The notes below the pieces were generated by a model. The model saw only the letters and a list, made by a program, of their open reading frames with translations, was not told the origin of the DNA and did no database searches. From the NCBI GenBank assembly GCA_031262205.1, contig JAISID010000002.1:1-26493 (forward strand): a DNA stretch of 26,493 nucleotides. Reading direction: 5' to 3'. Shown here piece after piece: positions 23,260 to 26,493 of this stretch (position 1 is its first letter; every line of letters starts with the position of its first letter). Source of the DNA: Holosporales bacterium. GTDB taxonomy: Bacteria > Pseudomonadota > Alphaproteobacteria > RUG11792. The translations under genes and the position numbers were made by a program.

Positions 23260-24018
23260 TTATTCTGCGGGTTCTTCTGGCGGCAAATCGGTTAGATACG
23301 AAAGTCCGCGAGGTTCAATATATTCGCGACTCTTCAACGTTTCATAATCTGGAGACACAATTTGTAAACCTTCTGTTTCAGCAATGGATTGCAACATTAT
23401 TATCGAACGTTCCGATATAGAAATCCTTTTGGGATTGAAGATTGCATATTGGAGCGTATGTTTCTCCTTAACCTCCTGCAACAACAATTTGAAAGCAGCG
23501 ACTTGAGCTGGTTGAATTTCCGCTGGGGCAGAACTACCAGAATTAAACATCACGTGAATACCTCGGCTATTAGTGGTTACTACTTGCCTTTCTTCTATTT
23601 TAGTAACATTAGCCCATGCTCTATAATCATGAGGAACAATTTGTACTGTGGAACCATCGGATGTTATGAAGTCATGTACGCTTACTCGACTCGTATTCTG
23701 TGGATCACCGTCAATGAATATTAATATATTATGTAAGTCTGTCTCCTGGGGCGAACGCTCTAAGCTAATACTAGAAAACATAACGACTAACGTATCTATT
23801 GAAGCTCCATCCAATCTACGGCCAAAGTGGTTTTTTCTAGGAAAATCAGTAAAACGGGGGACTATTAAATATGGAGCTTTCTCTATTAATTGTATATCGC
23901 ATTTTTCTTGAATCACGCCTATAAACCCGCTCTTATCAGGCGATGGAGTTGCCGCGTAACTTACCGCGATTAAAGAAACCATAACGGTAAACTGCTTTAA
24001 AACTCTTTTAAACAACAT
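23260..24018 (-). CDS. Exported amidase-like protein, probably without catalytic residues
   Basis: The 252-residue protein has a signal peptide (about 1-22, ending VSYAA). Residues 70-190 follow the outline of the Amidase_2/AmpD peptidoglycan-amidase fold. IDTLVVMFSS (74-83) corresponds to the family IxHYT strand, VSVHDFITSDG (112-122) to VSAHYLIDRDG, QIVPHDYRAW (126-135) to QLVPExxRAWHAG, and RGIHVMFNSG (152-161) to IGIEIVNxG. The first zinc-binding His is Phe81 here, the family Glu is replaced, and no GHSD-like motif follows. If the relation is right, this is a secreted pseudoenzyme that may bind rather than cut peptidoglycan fragments. GAGAAGG upstream gives a good ribosome binding site. 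It points toward gyrB and has no operon partner. The family link is my reading of weak motifs. Confidence 0.5.
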   Translation of the reverse strand: MLFKRVLKQFTVMVSLIAVSYAATPSPDKSGFIGVIQEKCDIQLIEKAPYLIVPRFTDFPRKNHFGRRLDGASIDTLVVMFSSISLERSPQETDLHNILIFIDGDPQNTSRVSVHDFITSDGSTVQIVPHDYRAWANVTKIEERQVVTTNSRGIHVMFNSGSSAPAEIQPAQVAAFKLLLQEVKEKHTLQYAIFNPKRISISERSIIMLQSIAETEGLQIVSPDYETLKSREYIEPRGLSYLTDLPPEEPAE

Positions 24019-24297
24019 GAAACTTACCTTCTCTAAAGATTTGATTGCTAATCAACAATAGGCCAAGATTTTAAATACGTCAACATCTAATCTTTTTTTC
24101 ATGAAGATTTATTCAAATTCAAACTCTGCCTTTCTGAAACAAGTAACCACATACTCAGATGCGTAGTAATAGAAATATAATCTTTATGAAAGAATTGTTT
24201 TGAACATAGTTGCAAACTTGTTTAAACTCCGTCGCTGTGACTTACTTGCCATAAATTTATGGGGATTCCAAATAAACTTTCCAGACGATAGCATAAA

Positions 24298-25581
24298 TTA
24301 GCGCATTAAAAGCGCGGCTACAAAACTTATCGGCAAGATAATAAGGCACGACAAGGCCATATATCCGATAAAAGACGGCATTTTTATGCCTTTTCCCTCC
24401 GCTATTGATCGTATCATCAAATTCGGCGCATTTCCAATATACGTCATCGCTCCCATAACGACGGTGCTTACGGAAATCGCCGTTAAAATATTTGGATACG
24501 CATGCATCAGAGACTGGGCGTTGCCTCCCGCAATATTGAAGAAAAGCAAATACGACGGAGTGTTGTCAAGAAATGAAGACGTAATAGCTCCAAACCAAAA
24601 ATATAACGGGACGCTGCTGGAACCTCTGCTTACGCTTTCAACATAAGCGCGTATCGTTTCCGTATTTTCATTCAATATAAACAACACAGGAGTTATAACT
24701 ATGAATATGGCAAGAAATATTTTGGCCACCTCTGCGCACGGCGTAAGATTAATGGAATTTTTCCCCCGAGAACATATGGAAGTTCCCGCAAAAATTAATA
24801 ACGTTAAATTCCTTATAAATACCGACGATACAGATAGACCGCAAATATTTATTTCACATTCAAAATCAACAAACAAAACAAATACAGTTAACGCTAAAAG
24901 TATTATGTCTAGCCATCCGTTGATTTTTATTGAAAATTTCTGTTTTTCTAAAAATGCTAACGACTCTTCTTTTTTTAACATAACCTTATCTATAACGTAT
25001 AATATGCACAAGCAAGAAACCGTATAACCCAACCAATAAGGGAATAGGTTGATTAACGGCCACGAAAAATCGACTCCGTGGAGATACCCGAAGAAAATTG
25101 GAGGATCGCCTAAGGGCGTAAGCATACCTCCGATGTTGGCGACAAGAAATATAAAAAACACGATAAGATGGGTCTTATGCACTCTGTTTTTATTCATTTC
25201 TAAAAATGGAGGCAAAAGCAAAACAGAAGCTCCTGTCGTACCGATAAATGAAGCAAGAAAACCGCCGCAAACTAAAAAGACAATATTAGCTATTGAACAT
25301 GCCGAAGAAGTCATTTGAATCCGAATTCCGCTGCTTAACACATATACGGTAAACACCATTATAATAAACGGCAAGTAATCGTCTAATAAAGAATGCTTTA
25401 TTATCTGATTTGCGCTGGGTATTATTTTATAAGTCGAAATAATGGATACGACTGATATAATCAATAACCAAATCGTTTCATATTTTCTCCAAAACTTAGG
25501 CGTTATCAGCGGCATAAACGCTATGGATAATAAAACGACGACAAGCGGAAGCGATAAGATAATAATTTCAAATATACTCAA
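24298..25581 (-). CDS. Ion:proton antiporter-like transporter, CitMHS_2/NhaD-related
   Basis: The 427-residue polytopic membrane protein has about 11-12 hydrophobic helices. The conserved core is GTTGASVLLLPPFLEMNKNR followed by NIGGMLTPLGDPPIFFGYL. In the second half GAITSSFLDNTPSYLLFFNI and GAMTYIGNAPNLMIRSIAE mirror it. These paired NxxPL/GDPP and DNTPS/GNAPN stretches are typical of the IT superfamily (ArsB, NhaD, citrate-type transporters). The GDPPIFFGYLHGVDFSWP form matches the CitMHS_2 proteins usually labelled sodium:proton antiporters in intracellular bacteria. The substrate cannot be fixed from sequence. The start codon is TTG (25579-25581) with AAGGA close upstream; the next Met is residue 23, inside the first helix. 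A good promoter precedes it. Confidence 0.85.
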   Translation of the reverse strand: MSIFEIIILSLPLVVVLLSIAFMPLITPKFWRKYETIWLLIISVVSIISTYKIIPSANQIIKHSLLDDYLPFIIMVFTVYVLSSGIRIQMTSSACSIANIVFLVCGGFLASFIGTTGASVLLLPPFLEMNKNRVHKTHLIVFFIFLVANIGGMLTPLGDPPIFFGYLHGVDFSWPLINLFPYWLGYTVSCLCILYVIDKVMLKKEESLAFLEKQKFSIKINGWLDIILLALTVFVLFVDFECEINICGLSVSSVFIRNLTLLIFAGTSICSRGKNSINLTPCAEVAKIFLAIFIVITPVLFILNENTETIRAYVESVSRGSSSVPLYFWFGAITSSFLDNTPSYLLFFNIAGGNAQSLMHAYPNILTAISVSTVVMGAMTYIGNAPNLMIRSIAEGKGIKMPSFIGYMALSCLIILPISFVAALLMR

Positions 25582-25625
25582 TTGTCCTTAATAATCTTCT
25601 AATACAAATTTTTTCACACCGTATA

Positions 25626-25655
25626 ATTATACCACCAGGACAGCTTTAGAAACAA
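25626..25655 (-). promoter_or_regulatory. Sigma-70-like promoter of the antiporter gene
   Basis: On the minus strand TTGTTT (25655-25650), an 18-base spacer and a perfect TATAAT (25631-25626) lie about 45 bases before the TTG start. The -10 box sits inside the palindrome GTATAATTATAC (25621-25632). The -35 box is the same TTGTTT as in the promoter at 14870-14898. Confidence 0.6.
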
Positions 25656-25770
25656 AGTACTGTTTTAACGGCATTGTTTTACAGGGTGTTTCTTACAACA
25701 AAAAACTAAGGTTACCTTAAGGCTCTTTATAATTAAATTAGATTTGCTTTTCCTATATAATTTTTTCAAA

Positions 25771-25885
25771 ATCATTCTTCAATGTACAGTAGACGAATTA
25801 AAATTCATCGTTAAAATTTCTGACGGCTTATAAGTTATTTAAAGTAATTCTAATTTAAGATTACTGTTGCATATCAGGGAATAAG
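25771..25885. repeat. MITE-like element, family 2, diverged copy
   Basis: The left end AATCATTCTTCAATGTACAG, followed by TAGACGAATTAAAATT, resembles GAATCATCC...GCAGTAGATAAATTAG of the reference copy. The right half mirrors it: TTCTAATTTAAGATTACTG and then TTGCATATCAGGGA. It abuts the 63-bp repeat copy. Confidence 0.5.
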
Positions 25886-25888
25886 CCC

Positions 25889-25950
25889 CTTTTCCTTTTA
25901 AAAGCAAGGAATTTATTTGGCAAATCTTAACGTTTTATTAACCTTTTTAT
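25889..25950 (-). repeat. Dispersed 63-bp repeat, copy 2 (inverted)
   Basis: The reverse complement reads AAGGTTAATAAAACGTTAAG, then ATTTGCCAAATAAATTCC and TTGCTTTT, which aligns with 4318-4380 with scattered substitutions. The side that faces the cloverleaf in copy 1 here faces another hairpin-rich, locally GC-rich stretch (25955-26020). Confidence 0.7.
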
Positions 25951-25954
25951 GATA

Positions 25955-26020
25955 TGCATAAAGCTATGCTTGCATAGATTGGCGTGTTATAGGAAGCAAG
26001 CCCCGAGGAGGGCGGGGGTT
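25955..26020. repeat. Hairpin cluster beside the 63-bp repeat
   Basis: CTATGC-TT-GCATAG (25964-25977) is a perfect short hairpin, and it competes with GCATA/TATGC just upstream. CCCCG (26001-26005) pairs with CGGGG (26013-26017). It occupies the position, relative to the 63-bp repeat, that the cloverleaf holds in copy 1, but the arms are not homologous by eye. Confidence 0.35.
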
Positions 26021-26322
26021 TGGGATGGTTATTGTAATATACAATTAGTTAATTTTTCGTTAATTTTTGAAATTTATTTTTCGCTAAAATTTCACTCGAT
26101 TTTCTAGAAGAATCTTCTTCGTTAACAAGAATATATTTTTCATGGAATCATATCCTAATATTCCTATAATCAATGGTCATATACGAGAAATCCAGCTGAA
26201 ATGAGCAAAAAATTATTACTAATTAGAATTGATTAGCCGCAAATGAGGTTTTAGGGTATTATGGTATGATCTCCAAAAACATTAGTGTCCTGGGATGGTA
26301 TAGTCCGAAATTTCTTAATATC

Positions 26323-26493
26323 CATAATATTTCTCTTTTGGACGTACTCGATTATACCGATTTATTGAAAGCGCAGCTTGTCAAGGGACGCTTCGTTTTA
26401 CTCGGCTCTATAGTCCTTGACAAGACGCTTTATAAATCGGTCGAGATATCCTCGTTCCAAAAGATAAATATTATTAGGAGAGCGGTTTGATCT
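26323..26493 (+). repeat. Palindromic repeat family 1, copy B (cut by window edge)
   Basis: The core at 26323-26475 has the outer arms ATAATATTTCTCTTTTGG and CCAAAAGATAAATATTATT, the middle arms ACCGATTTAT and ATAAATCGGT, and the inner arms CTTGTCAAGGG and TCCTTGACAAG. It is closest to copy A. The tail begins with AGGAGAGCGG before the sequence ends. Confidence 0.8.

Larger units (their letters stand above)
25582..26493. other. Gene-free repeat island at the right edge
   Basis: This holds the antiporter promoter (25626-25655), a family 2 copy (25771-25885), the inverted second copy of the 63-bp repeat (25889-25950), a hairpin cluster (25955-26020) and a family 1 repeat running to the window edge. 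26030-26260 is AT-rich, and I see nothing in it except CAAATGAGGTTTTAGGG at 26241-26257, which resembles the left flank of the family 1 copy at 6269. The 74-codon frame at 26266 lies on the repeat and is not supported. Confidence 0.6.

Noticed and set aside
26266..26490. 74-codon ORF at the right edge
   Set aside because: It covers the family 1 copy B and its flank, in a frame unrelated to those on copies A and C.
1..26493. CRISPR array or riboswitch
   Set aside because: I found no regularly spaced direct repeats with spacers and no recognisable riboswitch core.

Overview
The window looks like a piece of an AT-rich chromosome from a Gram-negative bacterium. The RecF, FtsQ, PrfA and MotA/TolQ-type proteins read most like alphaproteobacterial ones. 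The scattered single housekeeping genes, broken genes and many dispersed palindromic repeats suggest a host-associated lineage of the Rickettsiales/Holosporales kind. That placement is inference from remembered family patterns, not from a search.

Layout. 1-6079: 5' end of a TatD-type nuclease gene (-), a small inverted-repeat element, a heptose-bisphosphate phosphatase gene (gmhB, +), a wrecked IS1595-family transposase (-), murJ (-), tRNA-Leu(UAG) (-), a 1.2 kb gene-free island packed with repeats and a 92-bp cloverleaf-shaped palindrome, and a lone gspF/pilC-like gene (-). 6080-11617: a second repeat island, a ybhF-type tandem ABC ATPase (-) without its permeases, ftsQ (-), and a divergent pair made of a MotA/TolQ/ExbB-type channel gene overlapping prfA (+). 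11618-16414: an accessory block on the minus strand. It holds two paralogous secreted proteins, then a large exported coiled-coil and Pro/Ala/Gln-rich protein cut in two by an in-frame TAA. 16577-19546: a BcgI-like Type IIB restriction-modification locus (nuclease-methyltransferase fusion plus two-domain specificity subunit) carrying three small frameshifts. 19582-23135: recF and gyrB, followed by a good terminator. 23260-25581 (-): a secreted degenerate amidase-like protein and a CitMHS_2/NhaD-like antiporter. 25582-26493: a third repeat island.

How it fits together. The conserved genes serve cell envelope and division (murJ, ftsQ, gmhB), translation (prfA, tRNA-Leu), replication and repair (recF, gyrB) and transport (ybhF-type, antiporter). 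Several lack their usual partners: gspF has no other secretion genes, ybhF has no ybhR/ybhS, the channel gene has no MotB/ExbD-like partner, and no dnaN precedes recF. This suggests a rearranged genome.

The most distinctive signals are non-coding. One is the cloverleaf palindrome with three abutting hairpin arms. Another is a palindromic repeat of about 150 bp in three copies, two of them fused to a MITE-like element. A MITE-like family has about five copies, and a repeat of about 60 bp sits right beside the cloverleaf. The most distinctive protein system is the frameshifted BcgI-like locus.
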